Both the position numbers and the translations under genes were made by a program. Below, one piece after another: positions 1 to 7,882 of a stretch of 64,000 nucleotides of DNA. A model generated the notes under the pieces. The model was not told where the DNA came from and did not search any database. It saw only the letters and a program-made list of their open reading frames with translations. Within the stretch, counting starts at the first letter, position 1. Each line of letters begins with the position of its first letter. Source of the stretch: a candidate division WOR-3 bacterium (lineage in GTDB: Bacteria; Hydrothermota; Tepidihabitantia; SM23-42; JAOAFX01); NCBI GenBank assembly GCA_039802005.1, contig JBDRVV010000012.1:1-64000 (forward strand), written 5' to 3'.

Positions 1-2
1 TC

Positions 3-404
3 CCTGATACGCCGAGCAATTATTCCAGCAAACTCTGGCTGGTGGTAAAAGGATTGGGTAGATATGATTCCACATCTTCGCCGGTCTTCTATATCAAAAG
101 ACATACTGGAGTGAAAGAGACTAAAATTTCGCGATCCGCAATCCGAAATCCGAAATTAGAAATCTATCCCAATCCAGTCTATGATAAACTGACAATCCAA
201 TATGCAGTTCCTGAACCATCAAAGGTGAAACTTGCTATCTACAATGTCTTAGGGCAGATTGAGCAGAGCCTTGTTGATGAATACAAACCTGCTGGCATCT
301 ACGAAATAGAGCACAAAAAACCCTTGACAAGTGGTGTGTATTTTGTAAAATTGTTTGTTGATGAAAAGGTAATTACGAAAAAGTGTGTTATTTTAAAGAA
401 TTAA
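3..404 (+). CDS. C-terminal end of a secreted protein with sorting domain (5' partial)
   Basis: The reading frame is open to the left window edge, so only about the last 133 residues are present. The final ~80 residues form a small beta-sandwich of the type-A C-terminal sorting (TIGR04183-like) or FlgD-Ig family: a YPNPV motif near the start, a VYNVLGQ-like strand (here IYNVLGQ) and a GVYFVKL strand close to the end. In organisms with a type IX secretion system such domains direct export; whether that machinery exists here cannot be seen. The linker before the domain is encoded by a quasi-repeated string (aatccgaaatccgaaat), which looks like a low-complexity spacer. The upstream functional part lies outside the window, so the activity is unknown. 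Two other proteins here (53166-55526 and 62730-64000) end in the same kind of domain. Confidence 0.8.
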   Translation, partial: PDTPSNYSSKLWLVVKGLGRYDSTSSPVFYIKRHTGVKETKISRSAIRNPKLEIYPNPVYDKLTIQYAVPEPSKVKLAIYNVLGQIEQSLVDEYKPAGIYEIEHKKPLTSGVYFVKLFVDEKVITKKCVILKN

Positions 405-441
405 AGAGCACTGAGTCCCCCTCCATAGGAATGGAATAGTC

Positions 442-496
442 GTAGGGCAAACCTTCAGGTTTGCACTCTAAATTGTCGAGCAATCTCGACCACTAC
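442..496. repeat. Inverted pair of GTAG-hairpin (REP-like) elements
   Basis: Left arm: GTAG followed by GCAAACCT-TC-AGGTTTGC, an 8-bp stem (447-464). Right arm: GTCGAG-CAAT-CTCGAC followed by CACTAC (475-496), i.e. the GTAGTG element on the minus strand. The outer GTAG and CTAC ends are complementary, so the unit can fold as an outer stem with two hairpins. It belongs to the repeat family seen at about 29.0, 50.8, 57.5 and 62.5 kb. The rest of the 405-554 gap holds no gene. Confidence 0.75.
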
Positions 497-554
497 ATTT
501 AAATGGAATATTTTTCCAAATTCCTTGTATCTATAAGTAGAAAAGGAGGTTAAA

Positions 555-1172
555 ATGCGCGACCATAAGAAGATGTACGGAATCTATATAAGGGCAGGTT
601 TTCTCATCGCAATTGGGTTAATAATCGCACTTTTCCTCACACTCCCCTATGCTGAACCCGAACCATATAAATTAAAACAGGAAGTGGTTGGATTAATCAA
701 TGAAATCACAATGCAAATTGAGAATCAAATAGAACCGATTGATAACATTGAAAGACCAAAACCACCACCCACAGTCGCCGCCGCTTCTAACCCTGATGAA
801 GGTGTAGAAACAATAAATCCGACTAACCTTGTAGAAAATATCATTCCAACCACGCCAACTGGTCCGGATATTGAAGTGATACCATATTATAGAGTAGAGG
901 TTAAACCACAACCAATATCAATGCCTGCACCCATATATCCACCCCTTGCTGCAAAAGCCGGAATTGAAGGCAAAGTTGTGGTCAAAATGCTTGTTGATAT
1001 TGATGGTAGTGTGATTGCCGTTGAAATATTAAAAACAAGCGGTAACCAGATGCTGGATGAATCAGCAGTTGCTGCGGCAAAACAATCTAAATTTACACCA
1101 GCAAAACAAAGGGACAAACTTGTGAGGGTATGGGTCGTCAGACAGATTGAATTTAAATTGAAGGAAAGCTAA
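555..1172 (+). CDS. TonB family energy-transducing protein
   Basis: This 205-aa protein has the TonB layout. A short cytoplasmic N-terminus is followed by one membrane anchor at about residues 12-32, a proline-rich periplasmic linker with a PKPPP stretch near residue 72, and a C-terminal TonB domain over the last ~85 residues. The domain contains the YPPLAAKAGIEGKV segment and the 'DGSV..VEILKTSGN..LDESAVAAAK' pattern. TonB couples inner-membrane proton motive force to outer-membrane receptors. No exbB/exbD or TonB-dependent receptor is adjacent, so the partner complex is elsewhere. A strong AAAAGGAGG site lies 6 nt before the ATG. It abuts the convergent isomerase gene with no spacer (stops at 1172 and 1173), leaving no room for a separate terminator. 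Confidence 0.9.
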   Translation: MRDHKKMYGIYIRAGFLIAIGLIIALFLTLPYAEPEPYKLKQEVVGLINEITMQIENQIEPIDNIERPKPPPTVAAASNPDEGVETINPTNLVENIIPTTPTGPDIEVIPYYRVEVKPQPISMPAPIYPPLAAKAGIEGKVVVKMLVDIDGSVIAVEILKTSGNQMLDESAVAAAKQSKFTPAKQRDKLVRVWVVRQIEFKLKES

Positions 1173-2183
1173 CTAATCAAATTTTGATAATCGGTTCTTT
1201 AAATAATCTATTCTTTTAACGGGTAATGGGTCAACATTGGTCCTTAATGCAAGATAATAAGAAAGAAAATCGCCTAACATTATGGTTGAGAAAATCTGTT
1301 CAAGTAAATTTTTACCGTAGGGTTTAATATCAATGAATTTTAATGACTTAATCTCATTGCGAATTATCTCCTTGATTATTCTAACCCTAAGCTTGTTGCG
1401 CAGAAATCCAGCGGGGTCATTTATGAATACTGCTATTAGATTCTTGTTCAAATGCTCGGGCCTACCTATGCCAACTATCTCGTTGTGATTCATTTCAGGA
1501 ATGATGTTGGTATGGCATAAAATCTTTGAATTTTCATTCAATTGGCACTGCCACCTTTTTGCAATTACACCCGTAACATTTGAACTGGCATATATAACAG
1601 GAAGTTTACCGACAAATAATTCCACAAGATTTTTCGCCTTTTTCTCAAGTTGCCCTTTCTGTCTTCTCAAAAATACTGACAACTTCATCAATTCAATCTC
1701 AGGGTTTTTATTTATTAAGTTTCCGTGATAAAGTAAAAGTGGTATGGGGGTAAATAAATAGCCCAAAGCTCCTCTTGGGGGAAATCCTGCAGGAATTTGA
1801 ATTTTCAGAGATGCTTTGCTTTTAAGTAGTTTACCATTTGAAGAAATAATAACAATAGCGCTTCCCCTTTTTCTCAAAATATCATAGTTATTCAATGTTT
1901 CCTCTGTATTCCCTGAATAACTGACAAGTATAGCCAATGCATTCTTATCAATATGTTCAGGAATTTGATAATCTTTGTTGACAATAATATTCAACTGCGG
2001 ATACAGGACCGAAACAATATCCCCACTTATGCCCGACCCCCCCATTCCACATATCAACACCTTTTCAAATGTTCTGCGTAAAAATTTTTTGTCTAAAGCA
2101 TTGCTCCACACACCATTGAATATATTTATACTTTCTACAATCTGTTCAGGTAGGGAATATATTATTTCACGCATATCTTTCAT
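1173..2183 (-). CDS. Bifunctional phosphoglucose/phosphomannose isomerase (SIS domain)
   Basis: 336 aa, matching the length of the bifunctional PGI/PMI family (TIGR02128 type) rather than the ~550-aa classical Pgi. It would interconvert glucose-6-P or mannose-6-P with fructose-6-P. Two SIS folds are visible. The first has GMGGSGISGDIV near residue 47 and SYSGNTEET near residue 89 for sugar-phosphate binding. The second has the E-x-N-H-N-E motif (PEMNHNEIVG) typical of the catalytic Glu/His. It is the last gene of the PTS operon and overlaps the Enzyme I stop by 4 nt, so it plausibly funnels PTS-delivered mannose- or glucose-phosphate into glycolysis. Substrate preference cannot be read from sequence. 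Confidence 0.88.
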   Translation of the reverse strand: MKDMREIIYSLPEQIVESINIFNGVWSNALDKKFLRRTFEKVLICGMGGSGISGDIVSVLYPQLNIIVNKDYQIPEHIDKNALAILVSYSGNTEETLNNYDILRKRGSAIVIISSNGKLLKSKASLKIQIPAGFPPRGALGYLFTPIPLLLYHGNLINKNPEIELMKLSVFLRRQKGQLEKKAKNLVELFVGKLPVIYASSNVTGVIAKRWQCQLNENSKILCHTNIIPEMNHNEIVGIGRPEHLNKNLIAVFINDPAGFLRNKLRVRIIKEIIRNEIKSLKFIDIKPYGKNLLEQIFSTIMLGDFLSYYLALRTNVDPLPVKRIDYLKNRLSKFD

Positions 2184-3931
2184 TTTATCAGTTCTTCAAT
2201 ACCGGGAAATTTTTTTCTCACCACCCTGCTCAAAAATTTTTTCACCTCAAGTGCAGTTCTGAAATTCAAAGCCTCCTGAGCAATCTCCTGGCATTGTGAT
2301 ACTGTAAGCGTCCTCAAAACAAGTTTTGCCTTGGGTATTGAAGAAGGACTCATTGATAACTCATCAATACCAAATCCCACCAGAAGCGGGATTGCCAGTG
2401 GGTCTCCTGCCAGTTCTCCACATAAACCTACCCATATATTACCATTATGGCCCGCGGTTATAGTTTCTTTTATCAAGTGCAGAACCGCAGGGTGGAAATG
2501 GTCAAAAAGCTGGCTTATCCTTTCATTTCCGCGGTCCACTGCAAGCGTATATTGGGTTAAATCATTTGAACCAATGCTAAAAAAATCAACTTCGTGAGAA
2601 AGAAACGGACTCATCAAAGCGGCTGATGGTGTTTCAACCATTATCCCAAGTTGAATACTGTCATCAAATTCTATCTTTTTTGATTTCAGTTCTTGTTTTA
2701 CTTGATTAAATATCAGTTTGACACGCTTTATCTCTTCATAGGTTGAAATCATCGGGAACATTATCTTTATATTCTTGTTGACCGAAGCACGTAAAATTGC
2801 CCTTATCTGGGTTTTAAAAAATTCAGTTTCCTGGAGACAGACCCGAATTGCCCGCCAACCCAGAAACGGATTTGCCTCATGGTAGTCAGAAAAAATTTTG
2901 TCTCCACCAAGGTCATAGGTCCTGATGATCACAGGATGAGGCTTGATTTTTTTCGCGAGTGCATTATAAACCTTGAACTGTTCTTCTTCGGATGGACTAC
3001 CCCGCCTTGCAAGGTATAAAAATTCCGTTCTGAATAATCCTATCCCAATCGCTCCGTATTTTACTGCATGTTCAGCCTCTGCAAAAAATTCAATATTTGC
3101 TGAAATATCTATGCGTTTCCCATCTCTTGTTTCAGGAGATAATTCACTGACTGGTAAAAGCGCTTTTGCTATCTGCTGATACTTCTTTCTTTGTTCTTCG
3201 TAAAAATTTATTCTTCCTGAAGTTGGATGGATTATTACAATTCCCCGTTCGCCATCAACGATTATATCATCTCCATTTTGAACCTTATTTAAAAATTCTC
3301 CAATACCAAGAATTGCCGGTATTTCAAGTGCCCTCGCTGTAATTGCGGTATGAGATGTTCTTCCACCAAGTTCCATTGCGATACCGACAACATTCTTCGG
3401 ATTTATAAGTGTTGCCTCTGAGGGAGGTATATCGCGCGCCACAATAATTGAATTAGGTGGCGCTTCAAGGACTGAGGTATGAGAAACGCCCAGTAAATTT
3501 TTCAACACCCGCTCTCCAACATCATATATATCAACAACCCTTTCCTTAAAATATGCGTTCTTGCTTTCACCAAGCTTTTTGGCATATTCACTTATGACTT
3601 CATTATAGATATATTCTGCATTTTTCTTTTCAGTAAATATCCTTTGTTTTACTGACTCAATTATTGTCTCGTCATCAAGCATCATAATCTGGGCATCAAG
3701 GAATTGACCAAAATCCTCTCCAATTTCTCTATTAATCTGCTCTTTGATTTTCTTTAACTCTTCCCTTGTCTTTTCTATGGCTTTTTCAAATCTTATAACC
3801 TCATCTTTCAGATAAACCGATAGAATTGGTGTCTGGAATACCTCGGTTTTTTTTATCTCATATATAAATGCCTTTCCAATGGCTACACCCTTTGATGCAG
3901 GAACACCATGCAATATCTTCTCTTTTGCCAT
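2180..3931 (-). CDS. ptsI: PTS Enzyme I (phosphoenolpyruvate-protein phosphotransferase)
   Basis: About 583 aa, normal for Enzyme I. It transfers phosphate from PEP to HPr in the cytoplasm. The N-terminal phosphohistidine domain carries the active-site histidine in GGRTSHTAITARALEIPA at about residue 193. The C-terminal PEP-binding TIM barrel shows GSNDLTQYTLAVDRGN and the active-site cysteine in VGLCGELAGDP. I place the start at the ATG at 3931, which overlaps the HPr stop codon (TGATG); a TTG one codon upstream is possible. The gene lies between ptsH and the isomerase gene in the PTS operon, all overlapping by 1-4 nt, which implies translational coupling. All key residues are intact. Confidence 0.96.
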   Translation of the reverse strand: MAKEKILHGVPASKGVAIGKAFIYEIKKTEVFQTPILSVYLKDEVIRFEKAIEKTREELKKIKEQINREIGEDFGQFLDAQIMMLDDETIIESVKQRIFTEKKNAEYIYNEVISEYAKKLGESKNAYFKERVVDIYDVGERVLKNLLGVSHTSVLEAPPNSIIVARDIPPSEATLINPKNVVGIAMELGGRTSHTAITARALEIPAILGIGEFLNKVQNGDDIIVDGERGIVIIHPTSGRINFYEEQRKKYQQIAKALLPVSELSPETRDGKRIDISANIEFFAEAEHAVKYGAIGIGLFRTEFLYLARRGSPSEEEQFKVYNALAKKIKPHPVIIRTYDLGGDKIFSDYHEANPFLGWRAIRVCLQETEFFKTQIRAILRASVNKNIKIMFPMISTYEEIKRVKLIFNQVKQELKSKKIEFDDSIQLGIMVETPSAALMSPFLSHEVDFFSIGSNDLTQYTLAVDRGNERISQLFDHFHPAVLHLIKETITAGHNGNIWVGLCGELAGDPLAIPLLVGFGIDELSMSPSSIPKAKLVLRTLTVSQCQEIAQEALNFRTALEVKKFLSRVVRKKFPGIEELIK

Positions 3932-4188
3932 CAATCCTGCCCTTCAAGTATCTGTCTCAATGCATTGAAGGCTTCTTTTTCATCCTCTCCGTTACATATT
4001 AAAATAACCTTTGCCCCCTTCTCACAGGCTAAAGTCAATATTCCCATAATTGACTTCCCATTGACCTTCACCCCATCCTTTACCAATTCAACCTTGCTCT
4101 TAAATTTTTCCGCAAGTTTTACAAATCTGGATGCGGGTAGGGCGTGCAATCCATTTTCATTTAATATTGCAATCGTTTCTTTTATCAT
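3931..4188 (-). CDS. ptsH: Phosphocarrier protein HPr
   Basis: 85 aa, the usual HPr size. The phosphorylation site is His15 in NGLHALPASRF, with the conserved following Arg. Ser46 in GKSIMGILTLA is also present; in Firmicutes and some other bacteria this serine is phosphorylated by HPr kinase for carbon regulation. No hprK is visible here, so whether Ser46 is used is unknown. HPr accepts phosphate from Enzyme I (next gene, 1-nt overlap) and passes it to an EIIA, which is not encoded in this operon. The gene overlaps the IID gene by 4 nt at its start. Confidence 0.96.
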   Translation of the reverse strand: MIKETIAILNENGLHALPASRFVKLAEKFKSKVELVKDGVKVNGKSIMGILTLACEKGAKVILICNGEDEKEAFNALRQILEGQD

Positions 4189-4877
4189 AGCAGTATCAGG
4201 TTAATTATTATCAAAATAAAGACAAAAGTCAAGATTAAAATCGGTGCCACCCTTTTCCATAAAAGGACAAGAAAAATACCCGTAAGCGGAATTAGAAATA
4301 AAAGATTAATCCCCTTTTCAAGTATAATAGGCATCAAACCAATAGAAAATGAACCAATCGATTCAAATATCCTCAGCATTGTTTGTAATTTTTTATCTTT
4401 CAATATATAAATCACATTCCAACCCATTTTGTAGCCGGTGGCAAATCCATAAAAACGAAAATAAATATGAATTAGGTTATACAATAACAGGAAGATTATT
4501 ACCCCAATAATACCATATTTTATACCCGTAATAATCGCAATTATTAATAACGCAGGTCTTATTGTCTGCCAGAAAAGGGTATCACCAAAAGACGCAAATG
4601 CAGATTGGCAAACCATTATATGTTTTTTAATATCATCCAAACTATCTTCCTTTTCATAGGCATTCAATACTGCACCAATGATAAAACCAACCATATACGG
4701 GTGGGTATTGAAAAATGTCCGACTATGTTGCACAAGGAACTCGTGTTTTTTCTTATCAATACCCATCATTGCGATAACCAAAAATCCCAGCGATTGCATT
4801 GAATGAAATGACCATGAAGATTGCAAAAACAAACTGGCAAAAAATAATTTTAAAAGACGAAATATGCCAATGCGCAT
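4185..4877 (-). CDS. PTS mannose/fructose/sorbose family IID component
   Basis: 230 aa. The N-terminal part matches IID proteins: a short leader, then SLFLQSSWSFHSMQSLGF, the family's 'R-S-x-x-x-Q-x-S-W-N-Y-E-R-M-Q-x-L-G-F' signature region. GDTLFWQTIRPALL in the middle is also characteristic. Hydrophobic stretches near residues 115-135 and at the C-terminus (about 190-228) are consistent with a membrane-embedded subunit that forms the sugar channel with IIC. It is shorter than typical IID (~270-300 aa), mostly in the central soluble part. The start codon lies 28 nt inside the end of the IIC gene, so the two are likely translated together. Confidence 0.88.
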   Translation of the reverse strand: MRIGIFRLLKLFFASLFLQSSWSFHSMQSLGFLVIAMMGIDKKKHEFLVQHSRTFFNTHPYMVGFIIGAVLNAYEKEDSLDDIKKHIMVCQSAFASFGDTLFWQTIRPALLIIAIITGIKYGIIGVIIFLLLYNLIHIYFRFYGFATGYKMGWNVIYILKDKKLQTMLRIFESIGSFSIGLMPIILEKGINLLFLIPLTGIFLVLLWKRVAPILILTFVFILIIINLILL

Positions 4878-5494
4878 AAGACCCCGATGACCAAAAAGTA
4901 AAATGACTGTCTTTTAAAATAAAGATATATTCCATTAGCAATACCGAGTGAGACGATAACAATTAACAAAAATTCCTTATTAAAACCAGTTCCGGAACCT
5001 GGAAATTTGAGTATACTCACCAGAAAGAATATTGGCAGTAGTAAGAATACACCTCTGAGGAAAGCCGTAATGATACCCCCAAAATGGCAGATATACAAAT
5101 TATTATGTTTCCTTAAAAACCGGTAAAACAAACTTTCGTTTATGCGGCGCACAATTATATCAAGATAATTTCCCAGGACTGAAACAAGAATCCCGATAAG
5201 GAAAACTATTATCAAATTTGGTTCATTTTGAGTTGAATCCCTTAATAAAAAATACGAACCACAACCCGCAATCCCTGCCGCCTGGGCATCAGGAGGCACA
5301 TCCTTTCCTATTGGTAGATTAGCAAGGAAGACCATCTGAAATAATGCCCCTATGAATATACCAATTTGAACATCTCCACACAATGCACCGATTATTGCCC
5401 CGGCAACAATCGGCTGAGATACACCAAATTCACCAACTGCATACTTATCGAGAAGAATTAGTGCCCCGAGGAGAGTCAGTAAAATAACAGTCAT
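4850..5494 (-). CDS. PTS mannose/fructose/sorbose family IIC component
   Basis: 214 aa polytopic membrane protein. The N-terminal hydrophobic segment is followed by VSQPIVAGAIIGALCGDVQIG and IGALFQMVFLANLPIGKD, which are the signature of the EII-Sor/man IIC family. It forms the translocation pathway together with IID (overlap 28 nt) and receives phosphate on its sugar through IIB. It is a little short for the family (~250-270 aa). It overlaps the glucanotransferase stop by 4 nt. The transported sugar cannot be decided; the PGI/PMI and glucan enzymes in the operon fit glucose, mannose or a related hexose. Confidence 0.88.
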   Translation of the reverse strand: MTVILLTLLGALILLDKYAVGEFGVSQPIVAGAIIGALCGDVQIGIFIGALFQMVFLANLPIGKDVPPDAQAAGIAGCGSYFLLRDSTQNEPNLIIVFLIGILVSVLGNYLDIIVRRINESLFYRFLRKHNNLYICHFGGIITAFLRGVFLLLPIFFLVSILKFPGSGTGFNKEFLLIVIVSLGIANGIYLYFKRQSFYFLVIGVLCALAYFVF

Positions 5495-7407
5495 AACTCT
5501 ATTTTTATCGCCGGTGGTTTTGAAAAAATCAACAGCATTGAAAATCCCTGGAATATTTTTTCAAATCCTGATTCGCTTGAAGAGATTGTCTCAATCGGAT
5601 ATGTAAGTAGAATGAATTTTTCTGAAGCATTGAATTTTATTGGGTTCAAATCTTTGCCCTGAATAGTGAAGTAATCAATATCAGAAATTTCCTGTAGTTC
5701 GTATAGGCTGTATTTATCGTTTACCTTCAAATCCGGGTTAAAAATACCCATTGAAAATTCCACACCCAAATTTTTTACCCAACCTTCGTATTTCAATTGT
5801 ATAATTGCTCTCTGCTCATCAACCTTTATAGTCTTCTTTAGATTCAAACTTTCGTTAGACAAAATAATCTCAAATGTCTTGCATTCTGTGAGCTGGTAGG
5901 TAACAATTTCTCCGAAATTTTTTTGGTAGTAAAAATCTTCTTTTGTCGGCATCTCTTTAATATTATGGTCAATACCAAATGCCCTTTCATATTTATCGTA
6001 TACGAGATACTTATCAAGGTCCTTCCCTTTTGACCGGACAACCTCGTGGATTGATCTTACCTCTCCTTCATCCCTTGATTGTGGAATCAATTCATGATAT
6101 TTTTCTCTTCGTCTTGTTATGTAATTAGTTAAATTTTTAAGCCTTTTGCGGTCATCAATCTCAATTAGACTTCCCGTGTCGGGCTTTATTATACAGAAAA
6201 GGGCGTGGGTGCTCAAAATAATCTCTTCTTTGCCATCAACATCAAAATCTAATTTTTCCAAACCAACCTTGACATTATGGGATTCTGCTTCAATAAGGTT
6301 TTTATAAACTGCTTCTCTTAAATGAGGAAGATAGAGACCACCGAATATTCCATGCCAGTAAGCACAGGAACACTGACCACGCCACAGGCTTAATTTTGCA
6401 TCAATATCATCTTTTATATTTTTTGATACATAGAGCATTCTTTTATGCATTAAGTTTGCCTCGGAATAACGACTCAGAAAATTTTTAAAATATCCGCCGT
6501 GTATTAAATGATAAAATCTCTGGTCAACATTTCTTTTTAACTCAACATAATTTTTGCCCGCCTTCAATGGTAAAACCCATTCGCCCATTTCTTCGTAAGA
6601 TGCTGTGGGTATATAAATCCTTCCGGCGGGTAGTTCTTTCTTAATAATATCTCTCAAATGTACAGTCTCAACACTATCTTCGTTGCTGAGAAAATCTAAA
6701 AATTTTTCCAGCCATTGTTCTTTATACACCCAGTTATATGTCCCGGGCCAGACCCCGAATTTTTCGCCATCATCACCCAGAACTTTCAATATACAATTTT
6801 CTGCATTCCCTGCTTCTTTTAAATAATTTTTTACCTCATCTACCGGGTGGAAAGGAATCAAATATCTTAATTTCATAGATATAGGAAACAACCTCAAAAC
6901 TTTACCATTATCCTCGGTGATAAAATATGATTTCAAATCTTCTTCACTCAAACCTGCATAGAGAAAATGTGTATCATCAAGTAAAGTATAATCAATACCA
7001 GCATCAACAAGTAGTGGTATCAATCCTGGTTCCCAGACTCTCTCGGTCAACCACAATCCAGAAGTTTCCACACCGAGTAATTTATAAATATAATCCTTAA
7101 AATATTTAATCTGTTCAACAACATCCTTAGACGGTATCAACGAGAGAATTGGCTCACTGTAAGCTGAAACAAGAATCTCAGCTTGATTTTTGTTCAATGC
7201 TTCTCTTAAATAATCAAAATATTCTGGATGATTTTTTATCAACCACTCGCACAAACTACCTGAATTGTGAATACCAAATTTAACCTTTGGATATTTTAAG
7301 AGTGTCTTTATCAATGGCAAATAAGAATGCTCGTAGGCAAATTGAAAAACCTGGTCAAAATTACCTACGGGTTGATGATTATGAATATATAATGCAAGTC
7401 TTATCAT
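5491..7407 (-). CDS. Glycoside hydrolase family 57: 4-alpha-glucanotransferase / alpha-amylase type
   Basis: 638 aa without a signal peptide, so probably cytoplasmic. The GH57 catalytic domain starts at residue 1 with ALYIHNHQPVGNF. The nucleophile region is WLTERVWEPG (Glu near residue 122, equivalent to Glu123 of the Thermococcus litoralis glucanotransferase) and the proton-donor region is GDDGEKFGVWPG (Asp near residue 212). A DUF1925-like helical part (LWRGQCSCAYWHGIFGG, about residues 345-375) and a DUF1926-like C-terminal beta domain follow. This three-part layout is that of 4-alpha-glucanotransferases and related amylases, which rearrange or trim glycogen and maltodextrin. Its place between IIB and IIC suggests a link between glucan turnover and PTS sugar uptake. 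Transferase versus hydrolase activity cannot be settled from sequence. Confidence 0.9.
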   Translation of the reverse strand: MIRLALYIHNHQPVGNFDQVFQFAYEHSYLPLIKTLLKYPKVKFGIHNSGSLCEWLIKNHPEYFDYLREALNKNQAEILVSAYSEPILSLIPSKDVVEQIKYFKDYIYKLLGVETSGLWLTERVWEPGLIPLLVDAGIDYTLLDDTHFLYAGLSEEDLKSYFITEDNGKVLRLFPISMKLRYLIPFHPVDEVKNYLKEAGNAENCILKVLGDDGEKFGVWPGTYNWVYKEQWLEKFLDFLSNEDSVETVHLRDIIKKELPAGRIYIPTASYEEMGEWVLPLKAGKNYVELKRNVDQRFYHLIHGGYFKNFLSRYSEANLMHKRMLYVSKNIKDDIDAKLSLWRGQCSCAYWHGIFGGLYLPHLREAVYKNLIEAESHNVKVGLEKLDFDVDGKEEIILSTHALFCIIKPDTGSLIEIDDRKRLKNLTNYITRRREKYHELIPQSRDEGEVRSIHEVVRSKGKDLDKYLVYDKYERAFGIDHNIKEMPTKEDFYYQKNFGEIVTYQLTECKTFEIILSNESLNLKKTIKVDEQRAIIQLKYEGWVKNLGVEFSMGIFNPDLKVNDKYSLYELQEISDIDYFTIQGKDLNPIKFNASEKFILLTYPIETISSSESGFEKIFQGFSMLLIFSKPPAIKIEL

Positions 7408-7881
7408 TTACACTCCTGTCAATTTTTTCATTACATCAACGGGCTGGGAATTGGGAAGCTGTTTACCCACTATTTTTATGCCCATTTCATGTATCTTAAC
7501 TAAAAATTCAATATCTTCGGGCGTAAGGTATATGTAAGGTACAATCGACCTTGCGCCTTCACGATAACCTAATCCACCGATATAAATCTCATTCACTTTA
7601 AGGTCATTCTTAACAAGGTTATAGGCATCAACCGGTTTCTCAACCACAACCATAATCCGTTTTTTGTCAACCCCATCCTTTAGGTATTGAACGCAACCTT
7701 CAATATCATAACAATGGAAAGATATATTCTCAGGCACTGCAAGCCTATAAGCATTACAAACCCAGGCATCCTTGCTTATTGTATCCGACGCAATTATCAA
7801 TTCTTCAATACCTAATGGCCTTGCCCATCCTGCGACAACCTGTCCATGTATCAAACGATCATCAATTCGCAATATAAACAT
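7408..7881 (-). CDS. PTS mannose/fructose/sorbose family IIB component
   Basis: 157 aa, normal for a stand-alone IIB. The phosphorylated histidine lies in RIDDRLIHGQVVAGWA, about residue 13 from the Met. The remainder matches the IIB-sor alpha/beta fold (IIASD, VVEKP, IYIGGLG motifs). IIB takes phosphate from IIA and gives it to the sugar crossing IIC/IID. The gene is directly followed by the GH57 gene (0-nt gap) and preceded by the barrel protein gene (1-nt gap). No IIA domain is fused to it. Confidence 0.94.
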   Translation of the reverse strand: MFILRIDDRLIHGQVVAGWARPLGIEELIIASDTISKDAWVCNAYRLAVPENISFHCYDIEGCVQYLKDGVDKKRIMVVVEKPVDAYNLVKNDLKVNEIYIGGLGYREGARSIVPYIYLTPEDIEFLVKIHEMGIKIVGKQLPNSQPVDVMKKLTGV

Positions 7882-7882
7882 A